Shown here piece by piece: positions 51,685-60,047 of a DNA stretch of 64,000 nt. This DNA is from Arthrobacter pigmenti. Lineage in GTDB: Bacteria; Actinomycetota; Actinomycetes; Actinomycetales; Micrococcaceae. Under the pieces are notes generated by a model. That model was not told the origin of the DNA, made no database searches, and saw nothing but the letters and a program-made list of their open reading frames with translations. A program made the translations under genes and the position numbers. The stretch is taken from the NCBI RefSeq assembly GCF_011927905.1, contig NZ_JAATJL010000001.1, positions 2,790,001 to 2,854,000 of the forward strand, written 5' to 3'. Position 1 is the stretch's first letter. The number at the start of each line of letters is the position of its first letter.

Positions 51685-52998
51685 ATGGGAGACAACGAAG
51701 ACCGCCAGTTGCTCATTGCCGACACCCTCGTGGAGGCATTCAAACCGCTCATGGAGGCGGACGCGCACGGCTTCCGGACGAAATTCCGGAAGATGGCCGC
51801 CGATCCGTTCGCGTTCTACCGCGGCAGCGCATGCCTCTTCTACGCGGATATGCGCGAACTGGAGGACAAGTGGGCGGACGAGAATACGGGCCGGGTCTGG
51901 ATCCACGGCGACCTCCACGCAGAGAATTTCGGCACCTACATGAGCAGCACGGGTGAGCTCACGTTCGACATCAACGACTTCGACGAGGCCTACCTCGGCC
52001 ACTTCTCCTGGGACCTTCGTCGGTTCACCACCTCCCTAGCGCTGATGTCCTGGCAGAAGGCGCTGCCCGCCGAAGCGGTCCGCAGCCTCGCGCGGACGTA
52101 CCTTTCGGCGTACCTGGAGCAGGTCAAACATTACGACGACGCCGGCCAGGACGACTTCGCGCTCCACCTTTCCAACACCTCCGGCACCATCCACCGCGTG
52201 CTCCTCGCCGCCAGGGCGTCACGCCGCACCGACCTGCTGGACGCGATGACCCTCGTGGAGGACCATGAACGGCACTTCCGCGACAACAGCAAGACCCGGC
52301 GCCTGGACGAGGCGGAGTACGAGATGGTCTCGAAGGCATTCGAGGGTTACCTGGCCACCATCCCGGAAGACAAGCGGTCCAGCCGCGAGATTTTCTACCA
52401 CGTGAAGGACATTGTCGGCAGCAAGGGGTTCGGCATCGGCAGCGCAGGATTGCCCGCCTATAACGTGCTGATCGAGGGGTACAACGAGGCGCTGGAGAAT
52501 GACATCATCATCTCCATGAAGCAGGGCAACGTCGCCGCGCCCAGCCGCATTGTCACGGATGAGCGGGTGCGTTCCTACTTCGAGCACGACGGCCACCGCA
52601 CGGTCATCAGCCAGCGGGCGCTCCAGGTGCACACCGACACCTTCCTGGGTTACACAACGGTGGACGGCGTTGGCTTCGTCGTCGACGAACTTTCCCCTTA
52701 CAAGGCGGACCTGCGCTGGGACAACCTCACCGAACCGGATGAGATCGAGCCGGTACTGGTGGACCTCGGCCGTGCGACGGCCAAGGTGCACTGCGCTTCG
52801 GACCAGGACAGCGAACAGGATCTCGTGGATTTCCAGACCGAGCGCGCCATCATGCAGGCGGTCGACGGGCGGCGTGACGAGTTCATCGACGACATCATCG
52901 AATTCTCGATGGACTACGCGCAATCGGTCCGTGGCGATCACGCGCTCTTCGTCGATGCGTTCCGCGAGAACCGCATCCCGGGCGTGCCGTCCACCTGA
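51685..52998 (+). CDS. DUF2252 family protein
   Basis: A 437-residue soluble protein with DUF2252 hallmarks: DPFAFYRGSACLFYADM, RVWIHGDLHAENFGTY (a phosphotransferase-like HGDxHxxN), LTFDINDFDEAYLGHFSWDLRR and VVDELSPYKADLRWD. The HGD and DxND motifs resemble aminoglycoside phosphotransferase/choline kinase folds, so a kinase-like activity is inferred; substrate unknown. ATG 51685 is followed by acidic residues; no close ribosome site. It is followed by a palindromic repeat. Confidence 0.88.
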   Translation: MGDNEDRQLLIADTLVEAFKPLMEADAHGFRTKFRKMAADPFAFYRGSACLFYADMRELEDKWADENTGRVWIHGDLHAENFGTYMSSTGELTFDINDFDEAYLGHFSWDLRRFTTSLALMSWQKALPAEAVRSLARTYLSAYLEQVKHYDDAGQDDFALHLSNTSGTIHRVLLAARASRRTDLLDAMTLVEDHERHFRDNSKTRRLDEAEYEMVSKAFEGYLATIPEDKRSSREIFYHVKDIVGSKGFGIGSAGLPAYNVLIEGYNEALENDIIISMKQGNVAAPSRIVTDERVRSYFEHDGHRTVISQRALQVHTDTFLGYTTVDGVGFVVDELSPYKADLRWDNLTEPDEIEPVLVDLGRATAKVHCASDQDSEQDLVDFQTERAIMQAVDGRRDEFIDDIIEFSMDYAQSVRGDHALFVDAFRENRIPGVPST

Positions 52999-53023
52999 GC
53001 GCATCGCACCCAAGAGAGACTGC

Positions 53024-53112
53024 ATCGACTCTCCCCAAATGGTTCTTTTGGGACGGGATTTGGCTCCATAACGACCATTCGGGGAGAGTCGATGGGTAGG
53101 GGAGAGTCGATG
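53024..53112. repeat. palindromic repeat, copy 2, with a partial third arm
   Basis: Left arm 53024-53049 (ATCGACTCTCCCCAAATGGT onward) and right arm 53070-53093 match the family at 40788-40858; the inner parts have diverged. A further half arm GGGGAGAGTCGATG ends at 53112. It lies between two same-strand genes. Confidence 0.85.
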
Positions 53113-53132
53113 AACGAAAGCGGGAGACATAC

Positions 53133-54518
53133 ATGGACTTTGACCTATTGGTGATCGGCGCCGGGCCGGCCGGCATGGCCGCGGCAATGCGCGCCGCCGA
53201 GCTCGGGGCCCGGACCGCCGTCGTCGAACGCGCCCGGCTGGGCGGTACCTGCGTGAACTCGGGCTGTGTGCCCACCCGTGTACTCGCGAAGACGGCGAGG
53301 TTGTACCGGGAGGTGCGCACCGCGCAGGACTACGGGATTGTGGTCCACGAGCCGGCGGTGGACTGGACGCAGCTCATCAAGCGGGTCCGCGCCACCGTGG
53401 ACCGGGTGCTGGAAGCCAAAGCGTACGACGACGCCATGGGCCGCCTCGGCATCACCCACCTGAGCGGGGACGCGGCTTTCGCAGGGCCCAATGAAATCAC
53501 CCTCGACGGCCGCTCGATCACCGCGACGTCCATCATCCTCTGCGTGGGCGGCAGTGCACGCAGGCTGCCGATCCCCGGCGCCGAGCACGCCGTGCTGCCT
53601 TCCGACGTACTCGACCTGACCGAGCTCCCCGGAGCAGTAGCGATCATCGGCGGCGGCCATACCGGCGCGCAGCTCGCCACGATCTTCGACGCGCTCGGCT
53701 CCCACGTAATCCTCCTGGACCTCGCGCCGCGCATCCTGCTGACTGAGGACCAGGACGTCGCCGCCGCCGTCACCGACGGCTTCCGCACCCGCGGCGTGCA
53801 GGTGGAAACGGGTATAGGCGGCGTGGACGGCATAGACGAGCACGACGACGGCGGCCTCGAGATCCGCTGGCACGGCACCGATGGCGACCACTCGGCGCGG
53901 GTTGACGCCGTCGTCATGGCGGCCGGCTGGCCGGCAAACATCGACGGACTGGGCCTGGACGCTGCGGGCATTGAAGCGGGACGCAGCTCCATCCCGGTGG
54001 ACAACTACCTGCGCTCGAACGTGCCGCACATCTTCGTTGCCGGTGACGCGAATGGAACGTCGATGCTCGTGCAGGCGGCCGTCTTCGAAGGCGAGACGGC
54101 AGGGGAGAACGCCGTGCTCGGTGCTCACCGCACCACGCCGCACCATCTCCTGCCCGAGGGTGGGTTCACCGACCCGGATTACGCCGGTGTGGGCCTCACC
54201 GAAGCGGCGGCGCGGGAGCGCGACGACCGGTGCGCCGTCGTCGTCGTTCCCTATGGTTCGGTGGAGCGGCCGATCATCGACGAGCGGGAGCAGGGGTTCC
54301 TGAAACTCGTCACGGACCGGCACCGCGAACTGATTCTTGGTGCGCATGCGGTGGGTGAGAACGCGGTCGAGGTGATCCAGGCGGTGGCGTCCGCGATGGC
54401 TGCCGGGACTGACGTCGCGACGCTGGCGCGGGTGAAGTTCGCGTACCCGACGTACAGCTCGATCATCGGGTATGCCGCGCGGGCGGTGCTGCGCGGTGAG
54501 GGGAAAGACTCCTGGTGA
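53133..54518 (+). CDS. FAD/NAD(P) pyridine nucleotide-disulfide oxidoreductase
   Basis: A 461-residue flavoprotein. FAD site: LLVIGAGPAGMAAAMRAAEL; redox disulfide GGTCVNSGCVP with Cys40 and Cys45; NAD(P) site AIIGGGHTGAQLATIF near residue 170; second FAD contact IFVAGDANGTSMLVQAAV. The C-terminal dimerisation domain has AYPTYSS (Tyr438, Ser443) where lipoamide dehydrogenase has HPTxxE, so the usual His-Glu acid/base pair is missing and it resembles MerA, which has Tyr there. It lacks the MerA C-terminal Cys pair. Function is not known. Confidence 0.88.
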   Translation: MDFDLLVIGAGPAGMAAAMRAAELGARTAVVERARLGGTCVNSGCVPTRVLAKTARLYREVRTAQDYGIVVHEPAVDWTQLIKRVRATVDRVLEAKAYDDAMGRLGITHLSGDAAFAGPNEITLDGRSITATSIILCVGGSARRLPIPGAEHAVLPSDVLDLTELPGAVAIIGGGHTGAQLATIFDALGSHVILLDLAPRILLTEDQDVAAAVTDGFRTRGVQVETGIGGVDGIDEHDDGGLEIRWHGTDGDHSARVDAVVMAAGWPANIDGLGLDAAGIEAGRSSIPVDNYLRSNVPHIFVAGDANGTSMLVQAAVFEGETAGENAVLGAHRTTPHHLLPEGGFTDPDYAGVGLTEAAARERDDRCAVVVVPYGSVERPIIDEREQGFLKLVTDRHRELILGAHAVGENAVEVIQAVASAMAAGTDVATLARVKFAYPTYSSIIGYAARAVLRGEGKDSW

Positions 54519-54626
54519 GCAGACTGCTACTGTGGGACGAGGATCACTACAAAGCTGGCTTATGAATGCAGGAGGGGTCGACGGCGGGCTGCCGCGCCCC
54601 TGGCATGACAGCTGGGAGGAGTAGCT

Positions 54627-54923
54627 ATGGGCAGCGCAGAGAAGAAGTTTTCGGCAACCGAGGAATCGGACAGCAAGCACCCACATGACTGGGGCAGGGC
54701 CATGGCTGTGGCGATCAGCCGCCTCGTGGACATGGCGCATGAGGCCGGCGACGTGGTGGAGAACGAGAACCTCTATGGCGAGGACCTGCACCTTTACGTC
54801 ACTGAGACCGAGCATGGCGCGAACATCACGATGTCCTGGACCCCGCGCGAGGCGCCCCGAGAGACCGCGAGCGATCCGAACGCCGATTCGGGCAGCGCGT
54901 CGAACAGCCAGGAGCAGTCATGA
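54627..54923 (+). CDS. small protein of unknown function, cotranscribed with DUF6480-like gene
   Basis: A 98-residue protein behind GGGAGGAG. It has a His/Asp/Glu-rich segment, a short amphipathic helix (WGRAMAVAISRLVDMAHEAG), then an extended acidic region and an Asn/Ser/Gln tail. No family recognised. Stop overlaps the next gene by 4 bp. Confidence 0.65.
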   Translation: MGSAEKKFSATEESDSKHPHDWGRAMAVAISRLVDMAHEAGDVVENENLYGEDLHLYVTETEHGANITMSWTPREAPRETASDPNADSGSASNSQEQS

Positions 54924-55150
54924 GCAGCCAGAACCCGGATCCGGACGAGGAAAAGATCACCGGACTGGAGCCGGGCGGGGGTGTTCCTCCCGGCGAGACC
55001 CCACCCGCCGAAGCCAGCACCGGTGGCCCGCAGGGTCATGAGGAGAACGCGCCAGGCAAGGCCGCGTCCCGGATCTGGCTCGTGCTTATCGGGATTGTTG
55101 TGCTGCTGGGACTGCTGTTCTTCGTGGGCTATATAGCGGATTTCTTCTGA
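54920..55150 (+). CDS. DUF6480-like small membrane protein
   Basis: A 76-residue protein. A Pro/Gly/Glu-rich N-terminus (NPDPDEEKITGLEPGGGVPP GET region) and one C-terminal helix, IWLVLIGIVVLLGLLFFVGY. I recall this N-terminal pattern and helix from DUF6480 proteins of Actinobacteria; function unknown. Its ATG overlaps the previous stop (ATGA). Confidence 0.7.
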   Translation: MSSQNPDPDEEKITGLEPGGGVPPGETPPAEASTGGPQGHEENAPGKAASRIWLVLIGIVVLLGLLFFVGYIADFF

Positions 55151-55286
55151 CATCGAGCCACCCCTGAGCGCCGGCTGCGAAGGCTGCCGGTTCCAGTGAC
55201 GACGCACCCGCGGGTATAGCGCCGAGCAGCAACCCGTGGTCGCGCTCCAGAAGGCCCGTCACGCAGGGGCACGCACGACGCCGGCG

Positions 55287-56384
55287 CTAGACGTTGGGGG
55301 CAAGTTCCGTCCCTGCCCCTCGCTGGCGGATGGCGGGTTCCTGGGCTCGGGCGTGGCCCGCCCCGCCGTCGTCGGGCTGCCCTGGGGCTAGCTGTCCCGG
55401 GGCATGCCGCACTGCGGCATGCTGTCCCGGCGCCAGGACGACGAAGCCGGCGTCGGCGATCATGTCGAGGTCCGCTTTGGCTTCCTGGCCTTCGCTGGTC
55501 AGGTAGTCACCGAGGAAGAGGGAGTTCGCGACGTGCAGGGCGAGGGGCTGCAGAGAGCGTAGGTGCATCTCGCGGCCCGCGGCCATTCGCAGCTCGGTGT
55601 CCGGGCACGCGAAGCGGACCAGCGCGAGGATGCGCAGGCACTGCGCGGGCGTGAGCAGCCAGGTGTCCTCGAGCGGGGTCCCTTCGAACGGCATGAGGAA
55701 GTTCACCGGAATGGAGTCGGCGCCGAGGTCGCGGAGCGCAAAGACGGCGTCGATGAGCTCGTCGTCGGCCTCCCCCATGCCCACGATCAGCCCCGAGCAG
55801 GGTGAAAGCCCGGCGTCCTTGGCCTTGCCGGCGGTGTTCACGCGGTCGGCGTATTCATGCGTGGTGCAGATGTCCGCGTAGTTCCATTCGCTGGTGTTGA
55901 TGTTGTGGTTGTAGGCGTCAGTGCCCGCGTCCCGCAACCGGTCCGCCTGCCCGTCCTTCAGGATGCCGAGGCAGGCGCACACCTCCACCTGCGGGTGCTC
56001 TTCCTTGAGCCCGGCCACCATGGTTGCAACGCGCTCCACGTCCCGGTCCGTTGGGCCTTTGCCGCTGGCCACGAGGCAAACCCGTGAGGCGCCCGCGAGT
56101 ATTCCGCAGGAAGCCTGCTCGGCTACCTCGTCCGGCTTCAACCACGTGTACTTCAAAATCTGCGCGGCGGAACCGAGCCGCTGCGAGCAGTACGTGCAGT
56201 CCTCAGGGCAGAGACCCGATTTGAGGTTAACGAGGTAGTTCACCTTCACCGTGTTGGCGAAGTGGGCGCGGCGGAGGGTTGCGGCCGCTGCCACCAGATC
56301 GAGGAGGGCGGCGTCGTCGGAAGTCAGGATCGCGAGGGCCTGCGCGCGGGTCAGGGCGCCTCCGCCAAGCTGTTGGTCGGCCAA
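55287..56384 (-). CDS. bioB: biotin synthase
   Basis: A 365-residue radical SAM enzyme that inserts sulfur into dethiobiotin. The 4Fe-4S cysteines are C59, C63, C66 ([10 protein letters not shown]); [35 protein letters not shown] and the second-cluster-region Cys and Arg ([19 protein letters not shown]) are present. The C-terminal 50 residues (from GFVVLAPGQ on) are repetitive, rich in Gly/Ala/Gln/His, and encode a 21-bp perfect palindrome. The first codon is TTG at 56384; no good ribosome site. An operator-like palindrome lies just upstream. Confidence 0.95.
   Translation of the reverse strand: MADQQLGGGALTRAQALAILTSDDAALLDLVAAAATLRRAHFANTVKVNYLVNLKSGLCPEDCTYCSQRLGSAAQILKYTWLKPDEVAEQASCGILAGASRVCLVASGKGPTDRDVERVATMVAGLKEEHPQVEVCACLGILKDGQADRLRDAGTDAYNHNINTSEWNYADICTTHEYADRVNTAGKAKDAGLSPCSGLIVGMGEADDELIDAVFALRDLGADSIPVNFLMPFEGTPLEDTWLLTPAQCLRILALVRFACPDTELRMAAGREMHLRSLQPLALHVANSLFLGDYLTSEGQEAKADLDMIADAGFVVLAPGQHAAVRHAPGQLAPGQPDDGGAGHARAQEPAIRQRGAGTELAPNV
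55391..55430. repeat. palindrome with flanking direct repeats in the bioB 3' region
   Basis: GCATGCCGCA C TGCGGCATGC (55402-55422) is an exact inverted repeat with one central base; GCTGTCCCGG flanks it as a direct repeat at 55391-55400 and 55421-55430. It lies inside the coding sequence of the C-terminal extension of bioB. Confidence 0.85.
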
Positions 56385-56410
56385 CGCCGAGAAGGAATGA
56401 ACACCGATTT

Positions 56411-56427
56411 ATTGAACACCGTTCAAT
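56411..56427. promoter_or_regulatory. BioQ-type operator upstream of bioB
   Basis: ATTGAAC ACC GTTCAAT is an exact 7-3-7 inverted repeat, 27 bp upstream of the bioB start. The core TGAAC-N3-GTTCA resembles BioQ operators described for Corynebacterium/Mycobacterium biotin genes. A further TGTTCA half site follows at 56430-56435. Confidence 0.75.
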
Positions 56428-56529
56428 AGTGTTCATCCGGACGTGACTTGTCAATCGGGAATGTCCCTTCACGGGTCACCCACCTCAGGAACGCTCAAGG
56501 ACTCGTACAGACGCGGATAGAGTGGAGGT

Positions 56530-57129
56530 ATGTTCCTTGACCGCCCCCAAGCCCTATCTGACAAAGCGGTCCTCGAAGGTCGCCGATCTCAACTGGCCAC
56601 CGCTCCGCACATCCAAAGCCTTGAACAATGGCGCGCCGACTACGTGGCCGCGCGATCGCTGCGCATTCCGCATTTCGATCCCGACGATGCGGGCGATCAG
56701 GCGCGTGTCCTGTTCGTGCTGGACCGTCCACCGGAAGAGGTGCTATCCGAGCAGGGTTCCGGTTTCGTTTCCGTTGACAACCCTGACAGCTCCGCTGAAC
56801 GGTGCTGGATCGAACGCGATGCAGCCGGTCTGCACAACGAGGTCCTCATGTGGAACCTGGTCCCTTTCCCTGCGTCCAGCCCAACTGCCGATGACCGGAC
56901 AGCCGGCGCCAAGGCCCTGGGCTCGGTGCTTCGCCTCCTGCCGCGGCTTGAGGTGGTGCTTCTGTGCAGCGATATGGTGCAGCAGACGTGGGAGCGGCAC
57001 CTCAGGGACCGCGTGCCTCGCGTGATCGCTATCAAGGCTCCGGGGGTCGGGCCGCAGGCACTATCGCGCAAGACGAAGCAGGAAGAGCTCCGGAAAGCGG
57101 TACTCCGCGCGAAGCGCCTGGTCGGTTAG
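56530..57129 (+). CDS. uracil-DNA glycosylase-superfamily-like protein of unknown function
   Basis: A 199-residue soluble protein. The text VLFVLDRPPEE, NEVLMWNLVPFPAS and VVLLCSDMVQQTW resembles the three conserved stretches of the uracil-DNA glycosylase superfamily (motif 1 with a substrate loop, an Asn-containing N-x-v-p-f strand, and a later hydrophobic strand), though the key GxxP and H-P-S motifs are not clear. GGAGGT precedes ATG 56530. It lies between the bioB operator and the TetR gene; a DNA repair or other role is not established. Confidence 0.45.
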   Translation: MFLDRPQALSDKAVLEGRRSQLATAPHIQSLEQWRADYVAARSLRIPHFDPDDAGDQARVLFVLDRPPEEVLSEQGSGFVSVDNPDSSAERCWIERDAAGLHNEVLMWNLVPFPASSPTADDRTAGAKALGSVLRLLPRLEVVLLCSDMVQQTWERHLRDRVPRVIAIKAPGVGPQALSRKTKQEELRKAVLRAKRLVG

Positions 57130-57151
57130 CCGCACAGGTCGGGTATCGACA

Positions 57152-57688
57152 ATGGCCCTGTCCCGCGAGCAGATCATCGACGCCGCACTGAAAGTGCTCA
57201 ACAGCTACGGTTTCGCGGATTTGTCCATGCGCCGGCTGGCGAGGGAACTCGATGTCCAACCCGGCGCACTGTACTGGCACGTGAAAAACAAGCAGGATCT
57301 CCTCACCGTGGTTGCCGAACGCATCCTGGAACCGGTCGCATTTCGCAGCAGCGGGATTGAGAAGGACTCAATCCGGCAGGCGGCTGAGGAGATTCGGGCC
57401 GCCCTTCTGGCCGTGCGTGGCGCGGCCGATGTCGTCTCACTCGCCCAGGCACTGAGCCCCAACCTGTTGCTGCCGAGCCTGGAATCGCTATTTGGCAGCC
57501 TGGATGACAGGCAGGCACGCTGGGCGGCGCGGGCGCTGGTCCATTACATTCTGGGCGCGGTCGCCGAAGAACAAACGCACGCCGAACTGGCACAGGCGGG
57601 CTTGCTCCCGGAGAACACCCCCGACGACGACGCCGCCGCCTTCCGTTTCGGCGTCGACCGGCTTGTCGTGGGGCTGCTTTCGGGCTAG
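57152..57688 (+). CDS. TetR family regulator, BioQ-like
   Basis: A 178-residue repressor. The HTH is REQIIDAALKVLNSYGFADLSMRRLARELDVQPGALYWHVKNKQDLL. The N-terminus resembles what I recall of BioQ, the TetR-type biotin repressor of corynebacteria and mycobacteria. A BioQ-type operator stands 0.7 kb away, upstream of bioB. The gene lies 22 bp after the UDG-like gene, so the two are probably cotranscribed. Other TetR roles remain possible. Confidence 0.7.
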   Translation: MALSREQIIDAALKVLNSYGFADLSMRRLARELDVQPGALYWHVKNKQDLLTVVAERILEPVAFRSSGIEKDSIRQAAEEIRAALLAVRGAADVVSLAQALSPNLLLPSLESLFGSLDDRQARWAARALVHYILGAVAEEQTHAELAQAGLLPENTPDDDAAAFRFGVDRLVVGLLSG

Positions 57689-57713
57689 CTTTGGCCATGC
57701 GCCGGGGCGGGCG

Positions 57714-58022
57714 CTACAGGTTGTAGTAGGTCCTCAGCAAGTCTTCGTCTTCAGGAGTCAGACCTTCCTCGGAGGAAAAGTCCGGCGAACCCTTGATCAC
57801 GTCCTTGGTCACTGCCACGAACAGGCTGTCACCATCGAGCCTGGAACCGGCCAGCGGTACAAAGTTCTCGCGCGAGTTCAGCAATCCCAAGCCCACGGTC
57901 ACCCAGGCTGGTTCACCGGAGACGCCGTCGAGATGAACCTGGGAGACGTTTCCCAGCTTCTCACCGTCCACATCCCACGCCGTCGCTGCCTGTAGTTGTT
58001 CGAGTTCCAGCTGCTCCATCAT
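57714..58022 (-). CDS. PRC-barrel domain protein
   Basis: A 102-residue small beta-barrel protein. AATAWDVDGEKLGNVSQVHLD and WVTVGLGLLNSRENFVPLAG are the PRC-barrel text; an acidic SSEEGLTPEDEDLLRTYYNL tail follows. ATG 58022 has GGAGGGC; a GTG at 58031 is in frame. Similar proteins often carry a DUF2382 domain; it is absent here. Role unknown, often stress-induced. Confidence 0.85.
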   Translation of the reverse strand: MMEQLELEQLQAATAWDVDGEKLGNVSQVHLDGVSGEPAWVTVGLGLLNSRENFVPLAGSRLDGDSLFVAVTKDVIKGSPDFSSEEGLTPEDEDLLRTYYNL

Positions 58023-58169
58023 GCCCTCCACTGCTCGATAACAAGTACGCTTACCATCCCAGCTTAGTGGAGCACCGAAGGCAACGCCCGGGAGTTCGCG
58101 TGGTTGAGATCAGGCGAATCATCGTGGGTCCGCGATGGGCGTGTGAGAGGCTATATCCCTCGCTGAAAA

Positions 58170-58233
58170 TTGCCTGCAGAGTGCACTTCGCAGGCATTCT
58201 GCAGTTCGCAGCCAGAGCGCACTTCGCAGGCAT
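58170..58233. repeat. 22-bp direct repeat with internal inverted repeat
   Basis: CAGAGTGCACTTCGCAGGCA plus TT at 58176-58197 recurs with one change at 58212-58233 (period 36 bp). TGCCTGC (58170-58176) and GCAGGCA (58189-58195) form an inverted repeat. Confidence 0.8.
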
Positions 58234-58303
58234 TGACTGCGATGAGTGCAACGCAGGCACTTTCGGTGAAGACACCCAGTCGCACCTTTGAAAGAATGCA
58301 AAA

Positions 58304-58328
58304 GGCGCCCCACAGAAAGTGGAGCGCC
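58304..58328 (-). terminator. terminator of the iron-siderophore binding protein gene
   Basis: Arms 58304-58313 and 58319-58328 pair at 9 of 10 positions around an AGAAA loop; read on the minus strand the stem is followed by TTTTGC, the form of a rho-independent terminator, 39 bp after the stop. Confidence 0.8.
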
Positions 58329-58366
58329 CTTCGCGCGGCGGTGCCGCCGTCGTCGTCGTCGTACCT

Positions 58367-59428
58367 TTACTGCTCGGCGGCTTCGGCTGCCTCGTTGAGC
58401 ATCGGCAGCCACTCATCCAGCGCCCAGATGAGGCTGATCGGGTTCGCGGCGGACAGCGAGAGGGTGCGGGTGGGGTTCGTGTCCGCGACAAGCGTGCCGT
58501 TCTCGACGGCGGGGATCTGGCTCAGCAGCGGATCCTCGGCGATGGCCGTGGCCACCTCCTCGCTGTCTACTGAGGTAACGAAAATGTCGGACTCGAGTTC
58601 GTTGGCGCGTTCGGCCGCCCAGGGGAAGTAGAACGAGCCTCCGGCGGCGTCGAGGTTCTCGGTTACGACATCGGCCTCAACCATGCCGAGCTGGGTAAGG
58701 AAGCGAGGACGGTTGTCCCCCGAAGCGTAAATGCCGATGGGCTCAGGACCCTGCGGTGCCAGGTTGCCCCAGATGAACGTCTTGCCTTCAAACGCCGGGT
58801 ACTCCGCGGAGGCTTCCTCGATGGCGGTTTCGGTCTCCGTGACAACTTCCTCAGCCTTCTCGGACAATCCGAGGGCTTCCCCGATGATGCGGGTGGAATC
58901 CTGCCAAGCCGTACCAAACGGCATCTCCGGGTAAGCGATAACCGGGGCGATCTCACTGAGGGTCTGATAGTCCTCCTCGGTGATGCCCGAGTAGACAGCG
59001 AGGATAACGTCAGGATTGGTCGCGGCGATCTCATCGAACGCGATGCCATCGAGTTCGGAATACTGAACCGGAGCGTTCTCGGAACCGATGGGCGCTCCGA
59101 GTTCTTCGAGCTTGGCGTCCTTCCACGGCGTGGAACCGTTCTCGTTCTGCCCATACTCGTCAAGCGGCATACCCACCGGTACCACGCCCAGAGCCAGGCT
59201 CACATCGGCATTGACCCAGGAAACCGTCGCGACCCGCTCGGGCTTCTCCTCAATGACAGTCTCACCGTAAACATGCTCGATGGTGACCGGGAAGGCATCC
59301 GCGGAGCCGGCTTCATTATTGCCAGCCGCTTCGGTGCCACCGCCAGCGGGGCCCGTAGAGCATGCGGAGAGGGACAGAACGGTGATGGCTGCTGCGGCTA
59401 TCAGACCGCGCAGGCGTGTGGGGGCCAT
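58367..59428 (-). CDS. iron-siderophore ABC transporter binding lipoprotein (FepB/FhuD family)
   Basis: A 353-residue lipoprotein. Signal with lipobox: IAAAAITVLSLSACSTGP, acylated Cys at residue 23. Periplasmic-binding class III features: PVTIEHVYGETVIEEKPERVATVSW, then DPLLSQIPAVENGTLVAD in the second lobe. It captures ferric siderophores at the cell surface. There is no permease nearby; an iron box is upstream, nearly identical to that of the transporter operon at 27-30 kb. Confidence 0.92.
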   Translation of the reverse strand: MAPTRLRGLIAAAAITVLSLSACSTGPAGGGTEAAGNNEAGSADAFPVTIEHVYGETVIEEKPERVATVSWVNADVSLALGVVPVGMPLDEYGQNENGSTPWKDAKLEELGAPIGSENAPVQYSELDGIAFDEIAATNPDVILAVYSGITEEDYQTLSEIAPVIAYPEMPFGTAWQDSTRIIGEALGLSEKAEEVVTETETAIEEASAEYPAFEGKTFIWGNLAPQGPEPIGIYASGDNRPRFLTQLGMVEADVVTENLDAAGGSFYFPWAAERANELESDIFVTSVDSEEVATAIAEDPLLSQIPAVENGTLVADTNPTRTLSLSAANPISLIWALDEWLPMLNEAAEAAEQ

Positions 59429-59484
59429 GAGGGCTCCTGACTTTCGTGACGGGGAGTGGACGAGTCGGACGGACCGTCGTGTAC

Positions 59485-59503
59485 GAAAGTAAGGCTAACC
59501 TAT
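59485..59503. promoter_or_regulatory. DtxR/IdeR-type iron box upstream of the binding protein gene
   Basis: GAAAGTAAGGCTAACCTAT matches the consensus TTAGGTTAGGCTAACCTAA at 14 of 19 positions and shares AAGTAAGGCTARCCTAT with the box at 30389-30407. It lies 57 bp upstream of the start. Confidence 0.8.
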
Positions 59504-59543
59504 CCTCGATGCTATTACGAAATGTTTATGTTGCGTAATACTC

Positions 59544-59963
59544 TCAGTCCCGGGCCTTGCGGGTCTCCTTGTTATTCGCTTTCTGGATGGCGTCGACGAG
59601 TTCCTTCTTGCTCATCGACGATCGCTTAGGAATGTCGAGCTTCTTGGCGACGTCGTACAGGTGTTCCTTGGTGGCACTTTCATCCACGCCGCCCGCCGTC
59701 TTCTTGTTCGTGGACCGGCCGCCCTTGGCCTGTTCGTCGGACGGACCCTTGTGATCCTTTTCCTCCCAGTGGTCGCCGACCTTCTCATGCGTGTGCTTGA
59801 GCGCGCTGTACGCCGTGCGGTGCGCGCGTTCGCCGTCGCCGTACTGGTCCTCGGCGGAATCCAGCGTCTTCGCGTAGGTTTCCTGCGCCTTTTTGTCCGA
59901 CCGCTGCAGGGTGCTCGGCAGTTCGTCGGTCTTGACCTTCCCCTTCTTCGTCACTTTCGGCAT
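59544..59963 (-). CDS. ChaB-like protein with Rho N-terminal-type tail
   Basis: A 139-residue basic protein. The first 70 residues (PSTLQRSDKKAQETYAKTLDSAEDQYGDGERAHRTAYSALKHTHEKV) match the ChaB family (LP..L...A...Y..A...A... pattern). The C-terminal 40 residues (KEHLYDVAKKLDIPKRSSMSKKELVDAIQ) resemble a Rho_N/SAP-type helical DNA- or RNA-binding motif. ATG 59963 has GGAGCTG. ChaB function is not settled. Confidence 0.8.
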   Translation of the reverse strand: MPKVTKKGKVKTDELPSTLQRSDKKAQETYAKTLDSAEDQYGDGERAHRTAYSALKHTHEKVGDHWEEKDHKGPSDEQAKGGRSTNKKTAGGVDESATKEHLYDVAKKLDIPKRSSMSKKELVDAIQKANNKETRKARD

Positions 59964-60047
59964 TGCGTCAGCTCCGTTCGTTCGAGGTTCGCCTGGTCTT
60001 CCCGACACTATAAGTGCACTTAGTAACCCGCAAGGCCCTGTCCGTCT

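Larger units (their letters stand above)
58023..58366. other. 344-bp gap with repeats, no gene seen
   Basis: Holds two 22-bp direct repeats (58176-58197 and 58212-58233), a TGCCTGC/GCAGGCA inverted repeat and, near the right end, the terminator of the iron-siderophore binding protein gene. Open frames here have no ribosome site or family text. Confidence 0.6.
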
